Virus record (IMG/VR): IMGVR_UViG_3300031885_000041
Location: 1 to 42,477 of that record
Source: a virus
Reading direction: 5' to 3' (one strand)
DNA: 42,477 nucleotides
Positions 1 through 10,500 of this stretch are shown in pieces (within the stretch, counting starts at the first letter, position 1; every line of letters starts with the position of its first letter). A program made the translations under genes and the position numbers. Below the pieces are notes generated by a model. It was not told the origin of the DNA. It did no database searches and saw nothing but the letters and a program-made list of their open reading frames with translations.

Positions 1-2001
1 ATGCTTTTTACCAGCCTCATCCTCATACCACAATGTTGGGATCATTTCCCTAGTTATTTTCATCGCACGCTTGGAAAGCGAAAATCTTGTTTGCGCAGGT
101 TTCGGCATCAGCTGTTTCTCGCGTTGCATAACCTCTTTCGCTTTAGCCTCGGCCTCACCTTCTCCAAAAAAAGGCCCTTTCCCAATCTGCTCTTCACTAC
201 GTTTGGCACCACCTATGTGCGCTCCTTCATGCGAAATTGTCTCTATGAGGGCCATTTTGACCGCTTCGGCAAGTTGCTTCGGATCGATCTGTCCACCAGA
301 CGCACCGAGTTGCTGCTTCGCTATCTGTTCAATCCTGCTTTTAAATATATGAATCTCGTGGGGATCTTTATCAGGTCCCATTTGCACATGGCCAAGTTCA
401 CCAGCACCCCCGCTAGGATGCACAACAACCTTCTTTACCTTCATTAAAGTGTCGGGAGCGATTCGCTGGACTTCTTGGACTGCTGCCTGTACGGCAGGAT
501 CAAGAGGCTCTATAATCACCTGCATCGCCCTTTTGCTCAGTTGGAATCTGTTTGCGCTTTTCATCGGTCCGAACCTCTCCATAATCTTCTGCGTGGCTGT
601 TTCTTTTGTCAGAATTTCACCTTTTTCAGCAAATTCATCTTCAAGCTCTTTTAAGTAGGTCATAACCTCTTTGATTTTCGGTCCTGGCTTGATGCCCAGA
701 AGACCCATTATCTCTTCACCGTTGAGGATCGAAACCTTTGCTATTGGGATTTTCTGAGATTCTTCCAATTTGCTTCTCAATTCAGGCACGTAATTTTTGG
801 GAGGCAGAGTTCCGAGAGCATCGGCTTCCGCCAATTCAAGGACCGCTTCGACGATTTCGTCGCCGATGTCCCTGACAAATTTACGAAGAGCTTTTGGCGA
901 AGCTGCTGGCAGGGCGATAGGTCTCATATGGTTTTCAACTATCTTCCTGACCGTCTTAATAATGCCATTGTCGAATTTAAGTCTTCTTAAAACAGCTTCT
1001 GCTATTTCACCGCTGACCTTCTCATGACCAAAAAATCGTATCTTGCCATCTATAAACTCCAGTGATTGCGGCTTTCCGATATCATGGAGGAGTGCAGACA
1101 ATTGCCCGACAACAGTTGGAGGAGCGTTGGACAGCACCAGCAGGGTGTGCTTATACACATCCCCCTCCTGATGATTGCTCGGATCATGCTTGATACCTAT
1201 CAATCCATAAACTTCTGGAAGGACATAGTTCAGCAAACCCGTCACTTTCATCAGCTGGATCGCCCGATCAGTCTTTCCGAGTTTCATCATCTTAATCAGC
1301 TCTTCTTGTATTCGCTCCCACGATATTTTTTGGATCTGCTCAGCATTGCGCCTGACAGCTCTGAGCATCGAAAGCGGAATATCCCAACCATACTTGACCT
1401 GAAATCTGATCAACCGCATCATCCTGAGAGGGTCTTCCGAAAACATCTTGTCAGGAGAAACCTGCGGATGACCACGCAGAATCCCCTTTTCAATATCCCC
1501 CTTGGACGAACCTGTAAGATCCACTATTTCGCCAGAAGACAGATCCCTCAGGAGCATATTCACAGTAAAATCCCTGCGCTGCACATCTTCTGGCAAAGTG
1601 GCAAATTCGGTAGCCCTTTGCCGAGAAGTAGGATCAGGATATGTTTCCTTCTGAGTATCTGCTATGTCTATTTCACCACCTTTCGTCTTGAAGAGTTCAT
1701 CCTTGTGTGTAACATCCTCCTTGAAACCAATGTGCCATATTGGATAGGCCGCACCAAGCTGTCTCGGTGTTGTAGTTTCTTCAGGGAACATATGTTTCAC
1801 AAAATGCGCAAGCTGTTCGGCTCCGCCCTTCATTTCTACAACGATGTCCAGATCCTTCGACTCTTTCCCCATCAGGGCATCTCTTTCATATCCCCCGACC
1901 GAGAAAACCTTCTTCTCAAATGTGGTTCCTGGTATTATATACAGGAAGAGCCTTTGTATTTCCTGCTCCGCCATGGATGCGCGCTTGGATAAAAAGGACA
2001 T
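1..2001 (-). CDS. CCA-adding-enzyme/HD protein fused to zincin-like domain; polyprotein-like, runs off left edge
   Basis: Open from 2001 to base 1, 667 codons visible, no stop. Start ATG follows GGAG. Residues 9-450 are a class II tRNA nucleotidyltransferase/poly(A) polymerase: GG at 36-37 with R40-D41, metal-binding D50-x-D52, RRDFTVN at 142-148, DPLRMMRLIRF at 190-200. An HD phosphohydrolase domain follows (LLHDIGK around H306-D307, later H326 and H358). Residues 493-646 hold H591-E592-x-x-H595 followed by GEGEAEA at 613-619, the pattern of a small zinc metallopeptidase. The octapeptide [F]-x-L-S-K-R-A occurs at residues 2-8, 485-492 and 639-646, exactly bracketing these two parts; a third part begins at 647 and is cut off. 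Known for the family: addition or repair of the tRNA 3' CCA. Inferred: the SKRA sites separate mature products. The transferase call is firm; the protease activity is a motif-level guess. Confidence 0.85.
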   Translation of the reverse strand, partial: MSFLSKRASMAEQEIQRLFLYIIPGTTFEKKVFSVGGYERDALMGKESKDLDIVVEMKGGAEQLAHFVKHMFPEETTTPRQLGAAYPIWHIGFKEDVTHKDELFKTKGGEIDIADTQKETYPDPTSRQRATEFATLPEDVQRRDFTVNMLLRDLSSGEIVDLTGSSKGDIEKGILRGHPQVSPDKMFSEDPLRMMRLIRFQVKYGWDIPLSMLRAVRRNAEQIQKISWERIQEELIKMMKLGKTDRAIQLMKVTGLLNYVLPEVYGLIGIKHDPSNHQEGDVYKHTLLVLSNAPPTVVGQLSALLHDIGKPQSLEFIDGKIRFFGHEKVSGEIAEAVLRRLKFDNGIIKTVRKIVENHMRPIALPAASPKALRKFVRDIGDEIVEAVLELAEADALGTLPPKNYVPELRSKLEESQKIPIAKVSILNGEEIMGLLGIKPGPKIKEVMTYLKELEDEFAEKGEILTKETATQKIMERFGPMKSANRFQLSKRAMQVIIEPLDPAVQAAVQEVQRIAPDTLMKVKKVVVHPSGGAGELGHVQMGPDKDPHEIHIFKSRIEQIAKQQLGASGGQIDPKQLAEAVKMALIETISHEGAHIGGAKRSEEQIGKGPFFGEGEAEAKAKEVMQREKQLMPKPAQTRFSLSKRAMKITREMIPTLWYEDEAGKKH

Positions 2002-2016
2002 TTACTTCGCTCCGCG

Positions 2017-2370
2017 TTATTTCGGTTTCTGAGCACCTAATGGCAAATTTTGCTGTTGTATCCCAATATTTTGAGATAACAGCCTTGATAGTTCCAATAA
2101 TACCTGTTGGGTAAAAGCTGGATTTAGACCATTCAAAAGGTTTTTTGTGAGCGAAATTCCTTGGCCAATCGCACTACTTGGAGGCATTTTTTTCATAGAA
2201 AGCGTCCCTGGGTGTAATCTAACAAGCTTCCCTCTTAATCTTGATATAAACTTCTGTCTGCTCTTAGGTGGTACTCTATAAAACAGGAACTGTATAATCT
2301 TAAACAGCGATTCCGCCGTTTTCTGGGCGGCGGAGACCTGCGCTCGTTTGCTCAATGGGAAATCGCTCAT
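2017..2370 (-). CDS. Small basic protein with N-terminal SKRA motif
   Basis: 117 residues, family not recognised. The start at 2370 is preferred over one at 2400 because GAGG lies six bases upstream and because it places the motif DFPLSKRA at residues 3-10, near the N terminus as in the neighbouring fused protein. The remainder is basic and probably helical (KFISRLRGKLVRLHPG), with a Gln-rich tail. It lies between the left-edge fused protein and an 87-residue gene whose 3' end overlaps it only in the discarded upstream region. If SKRA is a cleavage site, about ten residues would be removed. No catalytic motif is visible. Confidence 0.7.
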   Translation of the reverse strand: MSDFPLSKRAQVSAAQKTAESLFKIIQFLFYRVPPKSRQKFISRLRGKLVRLHPGTLSMKKMPPSSAIGQGISLTKNLLNGLNPAFTQQVLLELSRLLSQNIGIQQQNLPLGAQKPK

Positions 2371-2380
2371 GTCAGCCTCA

Positions 2381-2644
2381 TTATTTCGATTCCCTAGCAC
2401 GTTTGGATAGTGTAAATCTCGCCTTTCCCTTTAACGGCTTGATTTCGCTGTGACGATCTTCTTTGACCATATCAGCTGGAATACCGTAGATCTGGGCTAT
2501 CGGCTTGACTTTGTAATAGGTTTCTTCCTCATCCGTGACGACATCCACGACCTCGAACTTCATTCCTCCAAAACCTTTCAATTCAATCCTGTCTCCCACG
2601 GAACGGGGACCGTCAGCTAGTTTAAAAAGTGGAAACCTAGGCAT
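2381..2644 (-). CDS. Small protein with C-terminal SKRA motif
   Basis: 87 residues, not recognised. The start at 2644 has AGGAG eight bases upstream; an upstream in-frame extension to 2779 would overlap the previous gene by over 130 bases and is rejected. The N terminus reads MPRFPLFKLADG, which looks like a degenerate form of the RFPLSKRA motif. The middle (GDRIELKGFGGMKFEVVDV) looks like a small beta-rich fold. The C terminus ends RFTLSKRA followed only by RESK, so here the motif lies five residues from the end of the chain. That position argues that the motif is recognised in its own right and is not only a linker between domains. Confidence 0.75.
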   Translation of the reverse strand: MPRFPLFKLADGPRSVGDRIELKGFGGMKFEVVDVVTDEEETYYKVKPIAQIYGIPADMVKEDRHSEIKPLKGKARFTLSKRARESK

Positions 2645-2645
2645 A

Positions 2646-3482
2646 TTATTTTCTCCTACCAAACAACTCTTCCTTCGTCGCCGCTGATGGGAAATCCCTT
2701 TCTGTCGCCTCAGGCGGAAAATCTCCTTGGGTTGGTTGACGGACAGGCTGAACTGGCTGAGAAGTGGATTGCGATCCACTAGTCGGACGCTGAGTTGTAG
2801 ATTCCCTAAAATACTGCTCAGCTAACTGCCTGGCCAAACCAGGATTCCTTGTCCTTATAATATGTTTGAGCTGCTGTGGCGTTAGTTTTTTAAGTTTGTT
2901 GATATCAAGACCTATTTGCTGATATGCTGTCATAAGATCGGCATCTTCGGCCTTCTGGGTCGGTTTACACTTTTCAAAACTATGAAATTTACTAGGCTCT
3001 TTTAGATACTTTTTCGGCAAACCGCCTACCGCAGTTCGCACAGCATACTCTTCAGCTTTGTTCGCATTATGGTTCTTTCTCTTTTTCGCTTGTTCTAGGG
3101 CTACCTTATACGACTTGCGGAATTTATCAATAATCTTCTGCGGAGCCTGCATCTTTTTAAGTTGTCGCATCCACTTAGCAAAAGACCTACCAGGCTCCTT
3201 CTTCTTGACGGCTGTTTTCTTAAGCAGCTCGTCTATCTCGTCGGCAGCCTCACAAAATCCACGCTTGTCAAGGTCATTCGCCAAAGCAGCAAAGGCCGAC
3301 ATATCATTAGCGAATTCAAATTCGTCGAGTGGGGTGAGTTCTGTGTTTTCCTCTTTCGGACTCAGAGCTTCCTTATGTTTACTAAGGATATCCTCGATTT
3401 GCCCCGCAAGCTCTTTGAGTTGTTCTTTAGAAAACAAATGGAGAGACCCCATTAGGTCTTCCAATGAATCAAAATTTCTCAT
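2646..3482 (-). CDS. Hypothetical virion-block protein with helical hairpin motif
   Basis: 278 residues, not recognised. N-terminal 1-60 is acidic and helical. Residues 63-91 are one of the clearest copies of the recurring hairpin (core LANDLDKRGFCEAADEIDEL). After it come a Lys-rich helical segment (about 92-150), a region with KLTPQQLKHIIRTRNPGLARQLAEQY (written here as KLTPQQL through LAEQY, about 195-222), and a disordered Ser/Gln/Pro tail. Its ATG overlaps the stop of the upstream gene (TAATG), so the two are probably translationally coupled. No transmembrane segment or catalytic motif is visible. Confidence 0.75.
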   Translation of the reverse strand: MRNFDSLEDLMGSLHLFSKEQLKELAGQIEDILSKHKEALSPKEENTELTPLDEFEFANDMSAFAALANDLDKRGFCEAADEIDELLKKTAVKKKEPGRSFAKWMRQLKKMQAPQKIIDKFRKSYKVALEQAKKRKNHNANKAEEYAVRTAVGGLPKKYLKEPSKFHSFEKCKPTQKAEDADLMTAYQQIGLDINKLKKLTPQQLKHIIRTRNPGLARQLAEQYFRESTTQRPTSGSQSTSQPVQPVRQPTQGDFPPEATERDFPSAATKEELFGRRK

Positions 3483-4159
3483 TATTTTGCACCCCTATTT
3501 GTAAAGTGTTCCCACCAATTTTTGGAATCGGCGGGCAATTCTTTATATTCAGCCGGCGGAGGCAGAAGAAAACCAGTTTTCAACATAGATTCAAGTTCTT
3601 TAGCTTTGGCGTATTCGAGGCTTTTCTCATCAACCGTCCCATCAAGATATTTCGCTTTTAGATTGTTTGCCATCCCATATGCTTTATCGGCGGTCATACG
3701 GACTTTATGCGCTGGAGCGTCGGCTATACAACCGCAATCTTCAAAACACAGAAGTTCTGGAAGCATCGCGTCAATCCTTTCAGCAATCTCTGGCTCACCC
3801 CTTTTCTGCAGAATTCCAACTATCTTTCCTAACTTTAAAACTGTATTGCTTTCTATATTCTCCAGCGCAACCGCTTCCATACATCCAGCGAGCGCATCGG
3901 AGATGTGGAACATACCACGATCACTCAGCTCGTCAGACACTTCGATGATTGTGTCCAATAGCTCCGCTTTTTTGAATTTAAACATATAGATTTGACTGAG
4001 ACGCTTTTTCGCTTCTTCATAAGATTTATAACAACCAAAATTGCGATATTTTCCACTTTTATCCTTCTTATGTCCAATAACGCAGAACTTTCCCTTGCGT
4101 TTCACGATTTTAGCGACTTTTTTGATGCCAATAGTATCCATATCCGTCTCCGACATCAT
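3482..4159 (-). CDS. Hypothetical protein with helical hairpin motifs and small N-terminal domain
   Basis: 225 residues, not recognised. Residues 16-62 form a compact domain with CVIGHKKDKSGKYRNFGCY followed by a helix EEAKKRLSQI. Residues 67-98 (core VSDELSDRGMFHISDALAGC) and 110-136 are diverged copies of the helical hairpin seen in other genes here. Between the two parts lies MFKFKKAE, which may be a degenerate SKRA-type motif. A Cys pair (C142, C144 in EDCGC) sits in the second half. The ATG overlaps the upstream stop codon (ATGATG over TGA), indicating coupling. Likely a structural or assembly protein by position only. Confidence 0.7.
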   Translation of the reverse strand: MMSETDMDTIGIKKVAKIVKRKGKFCVIGHKKDKSGKYRNFGCYKSYEEAKKRLSQIYMFKFKKAELLDTIIEVSDELSDRGMFHISDALAGCMEAVALENIESNTVLKLGKIVGILQKRGEPEIAERIDAMLPELLCFEDCGCIADAPAHKVRMTADKAYGMANNLKAKYLDGTVDEKSLEYAKAKELESMLKTGFLLPPPAEYKELPADSKNWWEHFTNRGAK

Positions 4160-4449
4160 CTTGGCGCTCGCCCCAACTTTTTGGTAAGCGTCGCATGGAA
4201 TGCCGCATGCAGATTTCGCTCAGGCTCCCAAAAAGATGAAATTTCTTTAGCATTTATGTACATTTTGCCCCAATTAGCTATTTCCAACACAATCACATCA
4301 TCATCAACCTCAACAACAACTCCCTGCAGATATTCACGATTTAATGACCAAACACACTCATATAATATGGTCTCCGTCTCACCATTATTTACAGAACAGC
4401 ACAACTCCTTGTCAAGGAATTTCCTTTTAATATAATCAGCAACACCCAT
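4156..4449 (-). CDS. Small hypothetical protein
   Basis: 97 residues from the ATG at 4449, which has GGGAG seven bases upstream; the ATG at 4470 lacks a site. The sequence (LQGVVVEVDDDVIVLEIA, GKMYINAKEI) suggests a small beta-barrel of the kind in which alternating hydrophobic residues line strands. It begins 62 bases after the end of the 2768-residue gene and overlaps the next gene by four bases. Function unknown. Confidence 0.65.
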   Translation of the reverse strand: MGVADYIKRKFLDKELCCSVNNGETETILYECVWSLNREYLQGVVVEVDDDVIVLEIANWGKMYINAKEISSFWEPERNLHAAFHATLTKKLGRAPR

Positions 4450-4511
4450 TATGATACTCCCAATTAACAAGATGATGCTAGGTTATTAATAGTATTTTCA
4501 GCACCATATGT

Positions 4512-7500
4512 TTATTCATCTTCCTTTGCCACCATCAATAACCACCTGTTTCCATCAGTATGAATCAGGTTATATGTCTTTTTTTCCTTTTTGCCCTTTA
4601 ATCTAAACATTATTTTAGATTTACCCCACTCGATTTCCTCATATGTCCCTGAATCATAGACTTCTACCTTCCCTGAACCATACTCGCCAGTGGGAATCTC
4701 CCCTTCAAAGCGCATATAGGAAATTGGATGATCTTCTGTTTTCACCGCTAGCAATTTAGTCTTCCCGTCAGGCAGTTTATGTTTCGGAACCGCCCACGAA
4801 GACATTGCCCCCTCATCATTCTCCAGTCGCAGATCCCAATGTTGACCAGCCCTGTCCGCGAGATGATTCTGTATCACAAACCTGTGTTTATTCTTTTTTT
4901 CAACCTTGCCCTCTGGTTCGGAAGTTTCGTCAAATTCGCGCTTCTTTTTGTACGAAGATAACGTATCCCTAGCATCACTTTTAGGCGGTTTTGACAATGT
5001 TTTTAAATATTCATTATATTCCTTATCCAAATCTTCCATAACCACCTCTATTACCTTTTCCGTCTTTTTTTCTCTTTTCGGCTTATTCTTTTTATATTCA
5101 TTATATTCCCTATCAAGATCCTCTTCAATTACAGTGATCACTGGACTCATCTCTTCTTGTGTATCTACACCATGATGAAGTATCTGTCCCTCGATAACTG
5201 CCTTCATCTCTTCAGGATTTTTAAGACCCTTTAGCATATTATTCAGCTGACTCCAATATGTTGGGTCATCGTTGTGCCCAGCAGCTTCCATACCAAACTG
5301 ATAAAACATATCATCATCATCACTATCTTTACGCAGATTCTTTATATGTTCGATTGGAGCCCAATAATATTTGCTCGGCATAATAAGTGCTTTCACTAGT
5401 ACATATTCATCTGGCGCAAACATTGATCCTTCAGCATTTAAAGATGCCCGGTGGAAATCATGACCATATATCTCAGAAATTCTATTAGATTTCCCCTTAA
5501 GTAGCTTTCGAACCGTCTCTGAGTTTTGTATGGCCGTTGTACCATCTAAAATACCTGGTAATTTACTATTTATGTCCCCAAGAAGTACAAGATCAGCGGA
5601 TGTCAATTTCCAGACACCAAGGACGCGAAGCAATTTAACATTTGACTCAGATTTTCCTCTAAGAGGCTTCCCGCCACGCATCTTCGGTTTTAATCCACAC
5701 TCAAACCCATTAAAAACCGGCCCAGCTTCTTCAGCGTCGATGGTTTTTTCTTCTATTTTTGAAACAAAATACGCCCCCCCATCACTAAAATGTGGAATGC
5801 CATCCATCTCACTATCTGTTACCCAATCATCTAGATGATATTTTTCATAACCACCCCGCTCAAGCAACATTTTATCTACCCACTGCTGAAGTAATGGCAA
5901 ATAAATTTCTTCACGTTTTGTGGGTAATAATGACTTATTTTTAGATGATTTGTTTTTTATAATAGGTTTATTCTTAATCTTTCCATCATCATCTTTTACA
6001 AATTTTTTGCCAAATTCACGACCAGCAAGCCATCCCACAAACAATTCGGAATCTATGGCCGAAAAATCTCTCACAACATCATATAATATAAGACGCCTTT
6101 GTAGACTAATATATCCCTGGTCATGCACAATACGATCTATTGGTCTATTTTTTTCTATTTCTGTAGATATGTATTCGTTTGTTAAATTATACACATCCCA
6201 GTATTTCTTAAGAAATATATTTCTAGCAAGTTTGCCAAGCTGCTGATAAGCAATCTTTTCTTCCACATCATTATCGGTACCAATATTTTCCATTGCCTCT
6301 TGAGGGACACTACGTTCGCCTTTAGGAATCCACTCACTTCTTTGATATGGTTTCCAAAAAAGGCCGCCTCTCTGCTCATATCCTTTGCCCACAGCATCTC
6401 TAAGAGTAAAATGCACATTGTCGTGTGGACATATAAACGGAACATCAAGCATCCACTGTGGAGGCTTTTGTCCTCTTTTTTGATCATTTTCTGACAAGTC
6501 AGACGCTTTTTGTTCAGACTTGTATTCGCCAGGGGGCATAATTTCCATCTTTTCCATTAAAGCGGTTTGTGCTTCTATTCCCGCAGGTGTTTTCCAAAAC
6601 GAATTGTTCCAATCTATGGAGGTTAATGGTACTCGCTGGCCAGGACACGAATCATTTGGACACCATGTGTGCATATAGGGCACATTTCTTTGAGCCCGCA
6701 ACTTATTTATTTCATTAGATATATCATTTTCTTTTTCTTTCATATTAAGCATAACAAGCTTTAATGCCTCATATTTTTTTTTACTAGTTTCAATCTTTTC
6801 AGAAACTCGTTGCTTTTCTTGTTCGGTTTCTACATCTTCAAGACTTACACCAGATTGCATAATCTGATGTTTTATTTTATCAATTTCATCATTCAATTTT
6901 AAAATTTTAGCTTTAACATCAGATAAATCCACACTTTCTAGCTGTTCTGCCCTTTTTTGGCATTCCAGACAAGTCCATAAGTTTTTTTCAACAGTAGTTC
7001 TTTTCATCTTAGAAATATCGGCATTTTTTGACTTTTGCGCCTTACAAATCGCACATACCGGATATCTCACTTCTTTATGGTCATTGTCTTCAGCGACAAT
7101 TTTAGTCATTTCCCTGCCAAGTGTTTTATAACAACAGGCATCTATAGGTTCCATATTAAACCCTTTCGCGAAATATTCTTCTAAAATCTTGGCTAAAATT
7201 CTATTTATATCTTGGACATATTTTTGAGTTTTTGGAAGATCTTCTACAAGCATACCTCTTTTAATAGCTTCTGCATCATTTTCATCAAACATTCTAAACG
7301 GCGTATCTTCTACGGTTTTTCCATATTTAGATCTCTTTTTTCCTGCATAATTTCTACCACTATTTATTTTGAACCATTTTGCGCCAATAGTCATAACAAT
7401 CGCTGGTAGAATCCACGATTGTATTAGCTGTTTTTCATTGCGCAACAACTCCCACGCCTTTGGATTCATAAATAATTTGCGTAATGACGGGCCTTCACTT

Positions 7501-10500
7501 AAAGCTTCTGGAGTAAAATACAAACGCGCTTCTTCTGACATCTTTGGTATTGTCGTAATAATTGGCCATCGCACCAATACATTTCCCTTATCATCTGCCA
7601 GTGGTTCAACCTTACCAAAAGCCGATGGACGAAGATGTTCTACTGGTTTTTCCAACAAATCTTTACCAATGTCTTCATCTTCTCCAGCTAACATTTGACT
7701 AACAATATCTTCCTCATCACTTTTTGGTATGGAAAAATCTTTTTTAGACTTCTCAGTTTTAGGAGATACCTCGGTCTTAGAAGGCATTTTAGTTTTAGAC
7801 GCAATATTATCAAGAATTTCGTCTATTAGCTGATCACGAACCAACACCTTTTTAGTTTTAGTGGGTTTTGTTGGTTTTACAGATGTTTCAGATTTCGGCT
7901 CAACTATATCCTTGAAAGTTTTTTCCGTGGATTTGATACGAACCTCTTTGGGCTTTTTTGGCATTTCAACGGGTTTTTCTGTTGGTTTTTGTAATAACTT
8001 ATCAATAGGTGGTTGTTTTAAAACAGGAATTGCAACCACTGGCACTGGAGATTTTTTAATAGGTCTTCTTGTTGCCTCCTCTTCCTCTTCGGAGCCAAAA
8101 CCTAAAGATTCTTCTTCACCTTCCGTCTCGGATTCTTCGGCCAGTTCTGGATATTCTTCCCAAAACTTTTCCACATTTTCGTCATCGATTCTAGCGGCAA
8201 TTTTCCAAATCATATTGAGTCGCTTATAAGCTTCTACCTCTTGTGGGATTTTAGTACCAGTGGGATCTATAATAGTATTTGTATAACTACCAGGCACAAG
8301 ATCTGCAGCACGCTCAAGCCTATCTTGTAATCTAGAGGAAAGATCTACAAAAGCGTGGCCATATGTGGTAATTTCAGGTTTTTTACTTTTACTGCGATAA
8401 AATGTTACAAATCCGCGTGCATATCGATCATCATCATAATTCTCTAAACCGGCTCTCATTGCCAAATCATAATGATGAACCTGCTTCCTGCTAGTTTTTC
8501 CCAATGCGTCAGTTTCAACACTTTGTGTGAAATATAACCTATCACCATCCCAAAGCCAAATATATTCTTCAACAATATCACTAAAGGCCGACTTAACTAA
8601 CCCATCCCTTACTGACATTGCAAATGACCCATCATCGGACATATTATATGATCCCACATTTCCAGTTGGTGAAACTGTTGTACCGCCAGTCGGTTGTGAT
8701 ATCAACGCATCTCCTGGTGGCCAAGTTGGATCACTTATATTCTTTCTGCCCCATGTGTCATTTCCATAATCATCATCGTCTTGAACATCAGAAAGAGGCT
8801 TCTTTACTTTTCCATAAGTTTCTCCAAGAGACCACGGAACACGAAGACTGCCCTTGTTATGTAAGGTACTAACATCACTGCGCATACCACTACCCTTAAC
8901 AACGCCCGTAGTAACATCATCCCAATCTTTATTAAATTCGTCAAGCAATTCCTTTAACTCTTTGCGTAAGTCATTGATTTGTATCTCGCGTTTTAAACCA
9001 AATTCAATATGTATTCCACTACCACCACTTTGATAAAGCATAGGAATACTGCCAAATTTCTCCTTGATTTTGCCAACAAGCTTTCGTGCATATTTTTCGG
9101 CCTGCCCAAATTCAAACTTACCGTGAATATCTAAATCAACAAAGCCAAGATTGGTTTTGGTTTCAAATACCTCGTGAATGGCAAGAAGCCTCCGCTTTGT
9201 CCAGTAAAAATAATTGTGCGGATCTTCATTCTTTTCGGGATCATCATTTGTTATAGTAATTTGCTTTCCATCGTGATTTCTCTTTAAAATCTTTTGATTT
9301 TTGCCTATGCCAAGATAAATAAGAATTGGCTTTCCCTTAATTCGTACCATGATTTTCTTACGAATATCAGATTTTTCATAATGACTACGGATCTGCTTTC
9401 TTGTTAATTTTACATCATCCTTATCTATAAGAATCTCATCCCACTTCTTATCACCCTCATCCTTTTCATCGTCTGCCTTATTGCGCACAATTTTCTCAAA
9501 TCTTACTAAATCATACTTATGTTTTCCAATCTGCTTTTTCTGTTCTTCGGTCAGTTCGTCTAAAAATGGATGATTCTCAACTCCTTCAAGTTGCACTACA
9601 CTCATCACCTTTACTTTATGTCCCCACGGAGTTATAAACTCTTGTCCCTCTTTATATTTCCCACGCTCACGACTAATGCGAGTGGTGTAGATGCCTTTTC
9701 CACTTTTTAGTTTATACTCAAGTCCCTTATATTCTTCCTGTGGAAATGGAACTGTCGGCAAATCGTCAGCCTCATTGATGTTTTTAAAAAGCTCAAATCT
9801 AATAACAACAAAACGACAATTTTTACCAAATTTCTGTTCTAATGATTTTGCTATATGCTTGCCAAAAGCCTTCTGAATGCGCCCAAGGCTCATAGTTTCT
9901 TTAGATGTTATCTTAATATCGCACACACGAGAACCCGAATAGGTCATACATTTAACAACTTCATCTATTTTTACAGGGACATCATTTGCCCTTATCGTCA
10001 TTTGTCTTTTGCCAGACTTAATCTCTTCAGCGTATTGTCCTGGAAAATACAGTGTTCCAGCAACATCTTTATATGCGGCCCGCTTAGACAACATTATCGT
10101 AGTGGCCTTTTTTTCAGGAATTTGGGGCCAACGTTTTATAATATGTTTTTCAACTTCATCTTTTAATAATGGTTTTAACTCGCTTTTGTCAATTTTTCTA
10201 CTAAATTCTTCTTCATATTCAGTTCGTATTTCTTCTAATAAATCTTCATTTTCATTGAGTTCTTTCTGTAGCTCTTTTAATACAATGTCACGCGCTATAA
10301 GTTGTTCATTTGTTAAAAATGGGACAGTTAGTGTCTTTTCCTCATCAGACCATTCTTCAGATGCGCGTTTGCTAAACATAAAAGTAGCCACTCTGGTTCC
10401 ACCAAAACCACTCATACCGTCATTTGGGGGGTAATCGCTAGCAATGCCAGTGACTTTTGTAATCATTTTATTGGCACGGACTAGGTAATGCGTTTGTCCC

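Noticed and set aside
1066-1992. 308-codon plus-strand frame
   Set aside because: It lies opposite the well-supported nucleotidyltransferase on the minus strand, has no family signal and is a mirror of coding sequence.
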